A stretch of DNA of 64,000 nt from Desulfuromonas acetoxidans DSM 684 (GCF_000167355.1 NZ_AAEW02000002.1:124001-188000), one strand, 5' to 3'; shown: positions 35,326-47,372, numbered from the stretch's first letter. Translations and numbers: made by a program. Notes: generated from the sequence alone by a model not told the origin.

Positions 35326-37921
35326 CGTATCCGCCCCTCAGAAGAATTTTCAGTTCAGCGAGACCTTTCAGATCAAACTCATTGCCATCCAGCTCGTCGA
35401 TCATGTCGGCGAGTTCTTCTTCCGTCTGCTGAATCTCACGGGCATTGTCTGAGTAAGTGATTTGGTACTTTTCTACCAGCGCTTGCAGTCTGGTCGTTAA
35501 GGTATCAACCTGCTGACCGGGTAACTGGTGAAGAACGATATTGAGTGGCGTAATCCACTTGTGTTCCAGCAGTTCGTTCACCTGTGCATCACTTAAACTT
35601 TCAATGGTCTTCTTGGTCAGCAGATGCAGAGCATCGGCGTCTTTTTTGACAGCGGCTTTAAGGGTTTTCTCTTCAGCAATCCAGTTGGCAACTTGAATAA
35701 TTTTGCCTTCGAACGTGTCTGCATTAAATCCCCCGGACTTTTTTGACTCGGCTCTCAGCTGTTTTGCCTCTTTGGTGACAGCGGAATTGACAAACTTCTC
35801 GCCGGATTCATGCACGAATTCCTGCGCAATGGCGCTTTCCTTTTCCTCTTCGCTGAAACTCTCCAAGGTTTCCTCAAAGGATGCACTGATTTCACTCAGT
35901 CGGTTTTCTTTATCGCGCAGCGCATCCAGCTGCGGTTTCAGGTAAGTCGTTTGCACCAGCTCAAAAGGCATAATACGGCCTTTCCAGCCCTCTTGCACTT
36001 CAACGTCCTTACCGTTTTTCTTTTTAATCACCAGGTTCGGCTCCACCACACGAGAGGCTTCAAAACCTTCGGTCTGGAGAATTTCAAGGTCGATGGCGAT
36101 TTGTTGCCAGTGATCGTCCAGCAACTGGTACGCCTGGTATTTGTCAATCAGCGGTAACGGCTCAAGACGGGTGAAAATTTCCTCTCCCATGCGAGATTCC
36201 TGGCGTGGGACGTGGAGCGTCAACATGCTGTCGATCAGCTCACCCCGCAAATAGCCGGGAAAATCGGCAAAAACTTCGGCAAACCGTGCTTCAAAGTTCT
36301 GCACTTCGACATGTTCGCGAATACCCTGAGCAAGATCATCCACCTTGAGGGCCACATAAGGCGTGCCATCATCACTAAAGAGTACGTCACGCAAGCCGGG
36401 AAAGGCCTGCCAATAGTCGTTTAAAACGTCTAGCTCGCTTTGTGGAATGCCACCGAACATGGAGGCATAGAGATCCCACCTTTCCGCAGGTTCGGAGGAA
36501 TCCACATAGCGGGGAATATTGAGGTTGTAATCGTTTTCCCGAATCTCTTTTTTGCTGACTAGACGGCTGTAGCACGGGACGCTTTGCCGCTTAATGACGG
36601 TATCGCAGATTTTTTTGATGTCGCAGGCGCGCAGTTTGTTGTTTTTGCCCTCTTTGGCAAAGCCCTTGGAAGCATCAACAATAAGCACATCATTTTTTTG
36701 GCGTTTTTGCTTGAGTACCAGAATGATGGTGGGGATACCGGTGCCAAAGAAAATATTGGCCGGCAAACCAATAATGGTATCGAGATGATTGTCCTCAATC
36801 AGGTTCTTACGGATTTCTCCTTCTTCCCCGCCGCGAAACAGCACACCGTGAGGCAAAACAATGGCCATGATACCATCAGGCTTCAGGTGGTAAAGATCAT
36901 GCAGCAAAAAGGCATAGTCGGCTTTGGATTTGGGCGCAAGGCCAAAACGGGAGTAACGCGGGTCGCTGTCCTTGTGGTCAGGGTCCCATTGTTGCGAGTA
37001 CGGTGGATTTGATACCACGGCATCAAGATAGAGTGGTTCGTAAGAGTTGACGGGATCGTTGTCGTCAAAAAAAGGCCAGTCATCCTCCAATGTATCGCCG
37101 TTGCGCGTGACGATATTCGTCGGCAGGATACCGCGCATTACAAGATTCATGCGCGTAAGGTTGTAGGTGTTTTCTTTCAATTCCTGAGCAAAGTATTTGA
37201 TCGTGCCTTGATTGCCCATGTGCTTGGCAATGGATTTACCGATATTGAGCAGCAACGAGCCGGAGCCGCTGGTGGAGTCGTAAATATCGATTTTCTCTTT
37301 GCCCTTAACGTGATCGGCAATGATCTCAGACATGAGCACGGAAACCTCGTGCGGCGTGTAAAACTCACCGGCCTTTTTGCCCGCATTGGCGGCAAACATG
37401 CTGATCAGATACTCGTAGATAAAGCCGAGGACATCGTATCCCTGGCGGCCATCCATCGGGATATCTTTAATCAGCTGAATAAGTTCACTGATGGCCTTGG
37501 TCTGTTTGGCCGCCGTGTCGCCAAGTTTGCTTAGGCCGGTTTCCAGAGTCTTAAAGATGCCCTCAAACAGGTCTTTATGGTCAGTATGAATGAGGCGACT
37601 GAACGCAGACAGAGCATCACGCACATGGGCAACCTCGAAGTCGCCACCCTGCTCAATCCAGGTCGAAAACAGATGCTCGTGGGCGATAAAGTACCCCAAG
37701 TTGCGTTTGATAAAATCGACCGTTTCTGTGTCGTCTTCTGAGAGTGCACGAATGTCCTCTGCACTGAAGTCCTGACTTTTTGCGAACTGTTCCAGCTTGT
37801 CTGAGAGGTATTTATAAAAGATAAAGCCGAGGATGTAGTCTTTATATTCGTTCGCCTCAATTTTTGACCGCATCTGATTGGCGGATTCCCAAATTTTGGC
37901 GGCGAGTTGTTGTTTATTCAC
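35315..37921 (-). CDS. hsdM: Type I restriction-modification DNA methyltransferase subunit, long form
   Basis: 868 residues against about 500-550 for most HsdM. N-terminal HsdM_N helical domain (about 1-150), and an N6-adenine methyltransferase domain with SAM motif I region (YDSTSGSGSLLLNIGKS, about 214-230) and catalytic NPPY (VVSNPPYSQQW, about 310). After residue ~480 comes a ~390-residue extension, with VQEGWKGRIMPFELVQTTY and a helical, coiled-coil-like C-terminus (REIQQTEEELADMIDELDG). The enzyme methylates both strands of the site in complex with HsdS. Confidence 0.93.
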   Translation of the reverse strand: MNKQQLAAKIWESANQMRSKIEANEYKDYILGFIFYKYLSDKLEQFAKSQDFSAEDIRALSEDDTETVDFIKRNLGYFIAHEHLFSTWIEQGGDFEVAHVRDALSAFSRLIHTDHKDLFEGIFKTLETGLSKLGDTAAKQTKAISELIQLIKDIPMDGRQGYDVLGFIYEYLISMFAANAGKKAGEFYTPHEVSVLMSEIIADHVKGKEKIDIYDSTSGSGSLLLNIGKSIAKHMGNQGTIKYFAQELKENTYNLTRMNLVMRGILPTNIVTRNGDTLEDDWPFFDDNDPVNSYEPLYLDAVVSNPPYSQQWDPDHKDSDPRYSRFGLAPKSKADYAFLLHDLYHLKPDGIMAIVLPHGVLFRGGEEGEIRKNLIEDNHLDTIIGLPANIFFGTGIPTIILVLKQKRQKNDVLIVDASKGFAKEGKNNKLRACDIKKICDTVIKRQSVPCYSRLVSKKEIRENDYNLNIPRYVDSSEPAERWDLYASMFGGIPQSELDVLNDYWQAFPGLRDVLFSDDGTPYVALKVDDLAQGIREHVEVQNFEARFAEVFADFPGYLRGELIDSMLTLHVPRQESRMGEEIFTRLEPLPLIDKYQAYQLLDDHWQQIAIDLEILQTEGFEASRVVEPNLVIKKKNGKDVEVQEGWKGRIMPFELVQTTYLKPQLDALRDKENRLSEISASFEETLESFSEEEKESAIAQEFVHESGEKFVNSAVTKEAKQLRAESKKSGGFNADTFEGKIIQVANWIAEEKTLKAAVKKDADALHLLTKKTIESLSDAQVNELLEHKWITPLNIVLHQLPGQQVDTLTTRLQALVEKYQITYSDNAREIQQTEEELADMIDELDGNEFDLKGLAELKILLRGGYDGE

Positions 37922-38307
37922 GAAAGGTCCTTTTGAAAAAAATATTTAAGCTTAGATTGGTATATCTGACGAGATCTTTGCTGGCAATGAAGCTCTCGGC
38001 AGCATGAGGAAGTAAGCCCGAGAGCCTCGCCCAATAAAGTGGAGTTCACCCATAAAGAACGTTAATAGATAAATATGGTAGCAGGATCGTAACCCTCTCA
38101 CCGCTACAAAAGCCAGTATAATGACAAGGGTTCAAATCATTTACAAAACAACAAATTTCAAGCTACTTAAAGAGGAATCAATAATCAACACCTTAATTTG
38201 AAAGAACATCAAGAGAGAAAGCACCCACTCTAGCCATCCAAAAGTGCAGTCAGAAACTAGAAAAACGTATGGTAAGCTGTAAGAAACCACTTTCTCGGAG
38301 GAACCTC
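37922..38307. other. Intergenic region upstream of hsdM and of the DUF1499 lipoprotein gene
   Basis: A divergent AT-rich region of 386 bp. It contains an imperfect hairpin (GCTCTCGG...CCCGAGAGCC, about 37991-38020). No coding frame or repeat copy was recognised; promoters for both strands are expected here but not resolved. Confidence 0.4.
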
Positions 38308-38760
38308 ATGAAACATAAATCCACCCTTGCCCTGCTCACCCTCACCGGCATGGTATGGGGCTGTGCCGGAACCCCGCCGGACGATCTGGGCATTCACAAT
38401 GGTCAACTTCGCTCCTGCCCTTCCTCGCCCAACTGTGTCAACAGCCAGAGTCCGGAGGCGGACGAAAAGCATGCCATTGCCCCGCTGGGATACACAGATT
38501 CACAACCCCAGGCATGTAATACGCTACTTTCCATTCTGAAAGAATGGCCGCGCGCGACCCTGATCGAACAACGTGACGATTACATCCGCTGTGAATTCTC
38601 CAGTGCGGTGATGGGCTTTGTCGATGATGTGGAGTTTTATTTTTCCGCACCAGGACGGATTGATGTGCGCTCGGCGTCGCGGTTGGGGCACAGCGATCTG
38701 GGCGTGAATCGCAAGCGTATTGAGGCTATTCGGGAGAAATTCGCCGCCGCATTGCCATAA
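38308..38760 (+). CDS. DUF1499 family lipoprotein
   Basis: 150 residues from ATG 38308 (CGGAGGA upstream). Lipoprotein signal with lipobox-like VWGC at Cys17 (MVWGCAGTPP). The mature part shows the DUF1499 pattern: SCPSSPNCVNSQ near the start, IRCEFSSAVMGFVDDVEFYF, and RSASRLGHSDLGVNRKRIE. Function unknown; predicted to be attached to a membrane from the periplasmic side. Confidence 0.85.
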   Translation: MKHKSTLALLTLTGMVWGCAGTPPDDLGIHNGQLRSCPSSPNCVNSQSPEADEKHAIAPLGYTDSQPQACNTLLSILKEWPRATLIEQRDDYIRCEFSSAVMGFVDDVEFYFSAPGRIDVRSASRLGHSDLGVNRKRIEAIREKFAAALP

Positions 38761-38925
38761 ATTAGTGATTTTAGCGCCCTGGGCCGACAAAAATGTGACT
38801 GCTGAGAGTTCCTTTGAACTCCAGCTATGTTCACTTTTTATATCTGTACACGATCTCATGGAGAGTTTACACTCACGGGCAAATATCATGGCAACGCCCT
38901 ATTTTCACCTGTGAGCCTTTTTATT

Positions 38926-40005
38926 ATGAGCCAACCGACTTCGCGTGAAAAAAAACTGATTCAGGCGGTCATTGACATTCTCCACAAACGCCCCGGAATG
39001 GATGCCGAGTTTATTGCGGACGATGCTCCGCCACCGTTCAGCGGTTCACTGCGTCTATTCGGCGACTGGGGCAGCATCACGCGCCCGGTACGTCTGGCCT
39101 GGCGCATCACGCCGCAGCAGGGGCAACTGCTGACCTTTCAGCTCGAAACGCTGAAACAACATCAACCGCTCCTGCTGGCTGACTATATTCCGGAAAGCCT
39201 GTCGAGTCAGTTACAGCACCACCATATTGATTTTCTTGATACCATCGGCAACGGCTCGATCTGCGCACCACCGCTGTTTTATGAAGTGAGCGGTCGACGC
39301 AAAAAAAGCCCCAAGCTTCCGCCCAACCGCAGCCAACAGAGCACCGGCGCCAAAATTCTCTTTCAACTGCTGCGCGACCCACAATTGTGCCAGCAGTCTT
39401 ATCGCATTATCGCAGAACGGGCGAGTGTCGCCCTGGGCGCTGTCGGCCCGGTGATCAATGAGCTCAAAGCGAAAAACCTGCTCATTGATCCAGGGAATAA
39501 AAAATTCGTGATCAGCGATCTGACGGCGTTGCGCCAACTGTGGGAAACCGCCTATACCAGCCGCCTGCGTCCAAAGCTGGAGGTGGATCGCTGCAACCTG
39601 AGCGCTCCGTGGAAACTCGACAGCCTGCCGTTGCTGATCCGCGAGCAACACCTGGAAGATCATGTACTCATCGGTGGCGAACTGGCGGCTTCCTTCTATT
39701 GTGAAAACGTCAATCCGCGCCGCTGCACCCTGCACCTCCCGGCACGTGCGGCCCTCAAGCAGATGTTGCAATTACGCTTGACGCCGTGTGAAGATGGTCC
39801 GATTACGGTGGTGCGTCAGTTTGCCGACAATCTGGCTTTTGAGCATCGGTCGCCGGAGGGCCTGCAACTGGCAGACCCGCGCCTGGTACGCTGCGAACTG
39901 CTGCTCAATGAACACCACGATATGGCGCACATTGCTGAAGCCATTGAGAGCCTGTATCTTTTCGGTGCCGAACACCCCAGCCAATCAGACCCCTCTCACA
40001 ACTAG
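38926..40005 (+). CDS. AbiEi-like antitoxin/transcriptional regulator, solitary
   Basis: 359 residues from ATG 38926. The earlier in-frame ATG 38827 adds an unlikely leader. A winged-helix-like segment lies in the middle (IIAERASVALGAVGPVINELKAKNLL, residues about 165-190). A C-terminal AbiEi-type region follows (LIREQHLEDHVLIGGELAA, RCTLHLP, LVRCELLLN). I recall such proteins being annotated as type IV toxin-antitoxin AbiEi antitoxins. The AbiEii nucleotidyltransferase toxin is not present: pgpA follows after 14 bp. It may act as a regulator only. Confidence 0.6.
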   Translation: MSQPTSREKKLIQAVIDILHKRPGMDAEFIADDAPPPFSGSLRLFGDWGSITRPVRLAWRITPQQGQLLTFQLETLKQHQPLLLADYIPESLSSQLQHHHIDFLDTIGNGSICAPPLFYEVSGRRKKSPKLPPNRSQQSTGAKILFQLLRDPQLCQQSYRIIAERASVALGAVGPVINELKAKNLLIDPGNKKFVISDLTALRQLWETAYTSRLRPKLEVDRCNLSAPWKLDSLPLLIREQHLEDHVLIGGELAASFYCENVNPRRCTLHLPARAALKQMLQLRLTPCEDGPITVVRQFADNLAFEHRSPEGLQLADPRLVRCELLLNEHHDMAHIAEAIESLYLFGAEHPSQSDPSHN

Positions 40006-40019
40006 GACATTGAACCCTT

Positions 40020-40481
40020 ATGAAACATGTGATTTTATTTTTCTCTTCCAATGCCGGTCTCGGTTATGCGCCGGTGGCCTCGGGCACTTTCGGCACCCTG
40101 ATGGGTATCCCTCTGTACTGGTTGCTGGCACGCCTGGAACAACAGGAATTTGTTCTGGCCTGGGTGTTTATTTTGTTGCTTTCGTTCTGGAGCGCCCATC
40201 GCGCTGGAGAAATTTATGGTGTGGTCGATGATGGACGTATTGTCATCGACGAGTTGATCGGCTACTTAACGGCCATTGCCTTTGTCCCGTTCAGCTGGCC
40301 GTCCGCCATCGTCGCATTTTTACTGTTCCGCCTGTTTGACATTGTCAAACTGTGGCCGGCCAACTGGTTTGACAGCAACGTCAAAAATGGTGTCGGTGTG
40401 GTCCTTGATGATGTGGTGGCCGGGATCTACGCCTGGCTGAGCCTCTATGCCCTGATGAGCTTTTTCCCCGATTTCTTTTAA
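40020..40481 (+). CDS. pgpA: Phosphatidylglycerophosphatase A
   Basis: 153 residues, membrane protein. It hydrolyses phosphatidylglycerophosphate to phosphatidylglycerol. Family motifs: YAPVASGTFGTLMGIP near the N-terminus, DDGRIVIDELIGYL with the acidic pair, FRLFDIVKLWPANW and NGVGVVLDDVVAGIYAW. About four hydrophobic segments. It lies 21 bp upstream of cinA, as in many Geobacter-type genomes. Confidence 0.94.
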   Translation: MKHVILFFSSNAGLGYAPVASGTFGTLMGIPLYWLLARLEQQEFVLAWVFILLLSFWSAHRAGEIYGVVDDGRIVIDELIGYLTAIAFVPFSWPSAIVAFLLFRLFDIVKLWPANWFDSNVKNGVGVVLDDVVAGIYAWLSLYALMSFFPDFF

Positions 40482-40502
40482 CGCCATTGATGGGATCAAA
40501 TA

Positions 40503-41729
40503 ATGAAAATTGCAGTGGTGACCATTGGAGATGAACTGCTCAACGGCGAGGTGGTAGACACCAACACGGCTGAAATCGCCCGCGCCCTGCGCTGTGAAGG
40601 CTATGAAATTGATCAGGCGGTCACCCTGTCCGATCAACCGCAATTGATCGCCGCCACTTTACAACAACTCAACAAACAGAAAGTGATCGCCCTAGTCAGC
40701 GGTGGCCTCGGACCGACCCGCGATGATGTCACAGCCCGCGCGGCGGCCCAGGCGTTTCATCTCACTCTGGCCCTTAACGACCTGGCCCTGCGTCAAATTG
40801 AAGCTTTTTTCAAAAAATCGGGTCGCGCGTTTCCTCCCGGCAACGAAAAGCAAGCGCTGATCCCCCACAAAGCACAAGTGATGGAAAACTGTTGCGGCAC
40901 GGCACCGGGCTTTATCATCACCCACAACAACTGCCCGGCGTTTTTCATGCCCGGCGTACCGCATGAAATGATAGCCATGCTTCAGCAGCAGGTGATTCCG
41001 GCGTTACGACGTCTGGTCACTCCGACCCTGTTCTGCGGCGAGCGGGTCTTAAAGGTCTTCGGCCTGCCAGAAAACGATATAGAACGCCAGCTGCCGGCAA
41101 GTCTGTTCCCGCAATCGGTCGCCTTGACATTCCGCCTTGAATACCCGCTGGTCCTGATCAAACTCAACACCAGCGGCAAACAGGAGAGCGATTTGGACGA
41201 GGCGGAACACATTGTCCGCAACCGGCTCAAACATCATGTGGTCGCCAGTGGTGATCAGACCCTGCCCGAAGTGGTCCACCACCTGTTGTGTCATGCAGAG
41301 GTCACGCTGTCACTTGCCGAATCTTGCACCGGCGGCCTGATCGCCAAACTGCTTACCGATTTGCCCGGCAGCTCAGCCTACCTGGAACGGGGCGCCGTCA
41401 CTTACGCCAATTCCGCCAAACACGATTGGCTGGGGATCTCCAACGAATTGCTGCTGGAAAAAGGTGCGGTCAGCACCGAATGCGCCCGCGGCATGGTCAC
41501 CGGGATTCGCCAACGCGCCCGCACGGATTACGCCATCGCCGTCACCGGTATTGCCGGCCCCGGTGGTGGCACAGCGGAAAAGCCCTGCGGCACGGTATTT
41601 ATCGGGCTGGCAACACCGCAACACACGGAAGTGCGCGAATGCCATTTCAGCGGTGACCGCAACCAGGTGCGCGTCAAAACAGCGTACACGGCTCTGGACT
41701 GGCTGCGCCGCACCCTCAGCCCGACATAA
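40503..41729 (+). CDS. cinA: CinA: competence/damage-inducible protein with nicotinamide-nucleotide amidase domain
   Basis: 408 residues. N-terminal MoCF/COG1058 domain: VVTIGDELLNGEVVDTN, VSGGLGPTRDDVT, FFMPGVPHEM (ADP-ribose pyrophosphatase activity in characterised members). C-terminal PncC domain: SLAESCTGGLIAKLLTD, GAVTYANSAKHDWLG, TGIAGPGGGT (nicotinamide mononucleotide deamidation). Position just upstream of recA is the classical arrangement. Confidence 0.95.
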   Translation: MKIAVVTIGDELLNGEVVDTNTAEIARALRCEGYEIDQAVTLSDQPQLIAATLQQLNKQKVIALVSGGLGPTRDDVTARAAAQAFHLTLALNDLALRQIEAFFKKSGRAFPPGNEKQALIPHKAQVMENCCGTAPGFIITHNNCPAFFMPGVPHEMIAMLQQQVIPALRRLVTPTLFCGERVLKVFGLPENDIERQLPASLFPQSVALTFRLEYPLVLIKLNTSGKQESDLDEAEHIVRNRLKHHVVASGDQTLPEVVHHLLCHAEVTLSLAESCTGGLIAKLLTDLPGSSAYLERGAVTYANSAKHDWLGISNELLLEKGAVSTECARGMVTGIRQRARTDYAIAVTGIAGPGGGTAEKPCGTVFIGLATPQHTEVRECHFSGDRNQVRVKTAYTALDWLRRTLSPT

Positions 41730-41779
41730 ACACCAGCAGCCGTCAGCAATAAATGTGGCAGAACCACCCCAAGAAACGG

Positions 41780-41827
41780 TTGAAAATTGAGCCTTTTCTA
41801 TGCTATCCGTAACAATTCAGAATTGTT
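41780..41827 (+). promoter_or_regulatory. recA promoter candidate with a perfect 17-bp palindrome
   Basis: A possible -35 TTGAAA (41780-41785) and -10 TATCCG (41804-41809) are 18 bp apart. They are followed directly by the perfect palindrome AACAATTC-A-GAATTGTT (41811-41827), which would overlap the transcription start. It is neither the E. coli SOS box nor the Geobacter-type GGTT...ACC LexA site. Confidence 0.45.
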
Positions 41828-41906
41828 CGTAAAACCTTCCGGTTTTCCCCGGTTTTCAAACAGGGCAGACCGTTTCCCGACACTTTCCACAGGAGAACGC
41901 ATTATC

Positions 41907-42929
41907 ATGGCAACTGACAACCGTAAGCAGGCCATTGATCTGGCCATGGGCCAGATCGAGAAACAGTTCGGCAAAGGCAGTATCATGCGATTGGGTGAAG
42001 ATAATGTCATGCGCGATATCTCCACCATCTCAACAGGGTCCATCGGTCTGGATATCGCGCTGGGTATCGGTGGCGTGCCCCGCGGCCGAATCATTGAGGT
42101 CTACGGCCCGGAATCTTCCGGTAAAACCACTTTGGCCCTGCACATTGTCGCCGAAGCCCAGAAAAAAGGCGGCATTGCCGCATTTGTCGATGCCGAGCAC
42201 GCCTTGGACATCACCTACGCCCGCAAGCTCGGCGTTAATGCCGACGACCTGCTGGTGTCGCAGCCCGATACCGGCGAACAGGCCCTGGAGATCGTCGAAG
42301 TGCTGGTCCGTAGCGGTGCCATTGACGTACTGGTTGTTGACTCGGTTGCCGCCCTGGTCCCCCGCGCCGAGATCGAAGGTGAAATGGGCGACTCCCACAT
42401 GGGCCTGCAGGCACGCCTCATGTCACAAGCGTTGCGCAAACTGACCGCCACCATCAGTAAATCCAACTGCTGTGTGATCTTCATCAATCAGATCCGCATG
42501 AAGATAGGCGTCATGTTCGGCAACCCCGAAACCACCACCGGCGGCAACGCGCTGAAATTCTACTCCTCGGTGCGCATGGATATCCGCAAGATCGCCACCC
42601 TCAAGCAAGGGCAGGATGTGATCGGCAGCCGTACCCGCGTCAAAGTGGTGAAAAACAAAACCGCCCCCCCGTTTAAAGAAGCCGAATTTGACATCATGTA
42701 CGGTGAAGGGATCTCAAAAGTGGGTGAACTGGTTGATTTGGGCGTAGCAAATGATATCGTCAACAAGAGCGGTGCCTGGTTCTCCTACGGTGACGAACGG
42801 ATCGGTCAGGGCCGCGAGAATTCCAAACAGTACCTCAAGGATAATGCCGAAGTGGCCAGCGAGATTGAGCAACAGATCCTTGAACTATACGGCCTGTCCA
42901 GCATCGACGAACCCGCTGCGGAGGAATAA
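41907..42929 (+). CDS. recA: Recombinase RecA
   Basis: 340 residues from ATG 41907, AGGAG upstream; the longer frame from 41787 is leader. Walker [10 protein letters not shown], Walker [11 protein letters not shown], the MAW-type [11 protein letters not shown] loop, L1 [18 protein letters not shown] and L2 with [19 protein letters not shown]. It catalyses strand exchange and activates LexA autocleavage. Second in cinA-recA-pilT-recX-alaS. Confidence 0.98.
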   Translation: MATDNRKQAIDLAMGQIEKQFGKGSIMRLGEDNVMRDISTISTGSIGLDIALGIGGVPRGRIIEVYGPESSGKTTLALHIVAEAQKKGGIAAFVDAEHALDITYARKLGVNADDLLVSQPDTGEQALEIVEVLVRSGAIDVLVVDSVAALVPRAEIEGEMGDSHMGLQARLMSQALRKLTATISKSNCCVIFINQIRMKIGVMFGNPETTTGGNALKFYSSVRMDIRKIATLKQGQDVIGSRTRVKVVKNKTAPPFKEAEFDIMYGEGISKVGELVDLGVANDIVNKSGAWFSYGDERIGQGRENSKQYLKDNAEVASEIEQQILELYGLSSIDEPAAEE

Positions 42930-42932
42930 TCT

Positions 42933-44075
42933 ATGGAGCTGAACGACATTCTCGGCATGGCGATTAAAGCCAACGCCTCGGACGTTCATATCAAAGCCGG
43001 CCTGCCACCGGTCTACCGGATTGACGGCCAGTTACGCCCGCTCCCCAAGGCACCGAGGTTGTCACCGGAAGACATCCGCAAAATGGCCTATGCCATGATG
43101 AGCGAGCTCCAGCGCAAAAAGTTTGAGGACAGCCACGAAGTGGACTTGTCCTACGGCGTGAAGGGCATGGGCCGCTTCCGTGTCAACATGTTTACCCAGC
43201 GTGGCTCCATCTCCATGGTACTGCGGACCATCCCGTTCAATGTTCAGACCATTGAAGAGCTGATGTTACCGGCCGTCATCAAAAAACTGACCAATGAAAC
43301 CCGCGGTCTGATTCTGGTCACCGGCACCACAGGTTCCGGTAAATCGACCACTCTGGCCAGCATGATCGACGCCATCAACGCCAACCACACCGCCCACATT
43401 ATCACCATTGAGGACCCGATCGAGTTCCTCCATCGCGATAAAAAAAGTATCATCAATCAACGCGAGATCGGTGTGGATACCGACACCTTTGCCAACGCCC
43501 TCAAAGCCGCCCTGCGTCAGGACCCCGACGTCATCCTCGTCGGTGAGATGCGTGACTATGAAACCATTGAAACCGCACTGACCGCCGCTGAAACCGGCCA
43601 CCTGGTTCTCTCCACCCTGCATACGGTTGACGCCCAGGAGAGTATCAACCGGATTGTCGGTGCCTTTCCACCGTATCAACAACGCCAGATTCGCCTGCAA
43701 CTGTCGGCGATTCTTAAAGGCGTGGTTTCCCAGCGCCTGGTTCCTCGCGCCGACGGCAAAGGCCGGGTCCCGGCCGTCGAGGTCATGGTATCGACGGCCC
43801 GGGTACGGGAGCTGATCGACGACAAGGAGAAAACCAAGCTGCTGCGTGATACCATTCAGCAAGGGTTTGATTCCTACGGCATGCAGACCTTTGACCAGTC
43901 GCTGATGAGCCTGATGCATAAAAAGCTCATCTCCTTTGATGAAGCATTACGGCAAAGCTCCAACCCGGACGATTTCAAACTCAAAGTCTCCGGGATCTCC
44001 TCATCGTCCGACCTGTCCTGGGATCAGTTCAGTGGCGACAATGACGGGGACGAAGGAGAAAACAACGACTCGTGA
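42933..44075 (+). CDS. pilT: Type IV pilus retraction ATPase PilT
   Basis: 380 residues, 3 bp after the recA stop. PAS-like N-terminal domain (IKANASDVHIKAGLPPVYRI), Walker A TGTTGSGKSTTLAS (about 130), Asp box IEDPIEFLH, atypical Walker B VILVGEMRDYETI, and His box HLVLSTLHTVDA. The AIRNLIRE-type C-terminal segment of PilT is changed to RELIDDKEKTKLLRDTIQQG. Longer acidic C-terminal tail than usual. Drives pilus disassembly and twitching. Confidence 0.94.
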   Translation: MELNDILGMAIKANASDVHIKAGLPPVYRIDGQLRPLPKAPRLSPEDIRKMAYAMMSELQRKKFEDSHEVDLSYGVKGMGRFRVNMFTQRGSISMVLRTIPFNVQTIEELMLPAVIKKLTNETRGLILVTGTTGSGKSTTLASMIDAINANHTAHIITIEDPIEFLHRDKKSIINQREIGVDTDTFANALKAALRQDPDVILVGEMRDYETIETALTAAETGHLVLSTLHTVDAQESINRIVGAFPPYQQRQIRLQLSAILKGVVSQRLVPRADGKGRVPAVEVMVSTARVRELIDDKEKTKLLRDTIQQGFDSYGMQTFDQSLMSLMHKKLISFDEALRQSSNPDDFKLKVSGISSSSDLSWDQFSGDNDGDEGENNDS

Positions 44076-44542
44076 CCGCGCCCGACGCCTATGCTCTGTG
44101 CCTGCGCTGGCTGACCCGCCGCGCCCGCTGCGAAGCAGACCTGCGCCGCCGCCTGCAACAACGTGGCTGTGTGGATAACGATATTGAACAGGCATTGCAA
44201 CGCTGCCGCGAACTCGGCTATATTGACGATCCCCGATTTGCTGTGGAACGCGCCTCACAACTGATGCGTCAGGGGCGTGCCGTCGGTCCACGACTGCTGA
44301 TGGAGCTGAAAAAAGAGGGGCTGCCGGAAACTCTGGCAACAGAAGCCGTCCAGCACTGCCATGAGCACTACGACCAAATGGACTTGCTGGCGGATCTGGT
44401 GGAACGGCGCTACGCCAAGCTCGATTTCACCGCGCTGGAAGACCGCGACAAACGACGTATCATCAATTATTTGCAACGCCGGGGGTTTCCCCTTGCCATG
44501 ATATTGGACCATCTCAAAGAGAAAGAAAGGCAGATCGACTGA
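44072..44542 (+). CDS. recX: Regulatory protein RecX
   Basis: 156 residues from GTG 44072, overlapping the pilT stop. Three three-helix repeats of the RecX fold are visible: [32 protein letters not shown], and [27 protein letters not shown] (split here only as family pattern). RecX binds the RecA filament and limits its activity. Position downstream of recA supports the call. Confidence 0.92.
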   Translation: MTAPDAYALCLRWLTRRARCEADLRRRLQQRGCVDNDIEQALQRCRELGYIDDPRFAVERASQLMRQGRAVGPRLLMELKKEGLPETLATEAVQHCHEHYDQMDLLADLVERRYAKLDFTALEDRDKRRIINYLQRRGFPLAMILDHLKEKERQID

Positions 44543-44543
44543 C

Positions 44544-47186
<2,643 letters not shown>

Positions 47187-47190
47187 CGCG

Positions 47191-47352
47191 CGAGCCTTTT
47201 GCAAAAAAGGCTCGTGGAGCCCATGGATGGGCGACCAAAATAATCGGTTTCGCTAACGAGTATCCCTGTTAGTCCGATGATTTTGTGAGCTTTTGGAAAT
47301 GACACTTTTCAAAAGCGTGTTTTCAAAAAGCAGAGACAGCTTTTTGCAAAAA
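47191..47352 (+). repeat. Hairpin-ended intergenic element 2 (alaS-cupin gap)
   Basis: Same family as 9799-9950 and 58971-59116. The end hairpin GAGCCTTTT-GCAA-AAAAGGCTC (47192-47213) leads into the core GTGGAGCCCATGGATGGGC (from 47214). A middle segment ends GATTTTGTGAGC, and the distal hairpin is CAAAAAGC-AGAGACA-GCTTTTTG. The first hairpin could also terminate alaS transcripts. No flanking direct repeat was recognised here. Confidence 0.65.
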
Positions 47353-47372
47353 CCTACATCATGGAGTAAGAC

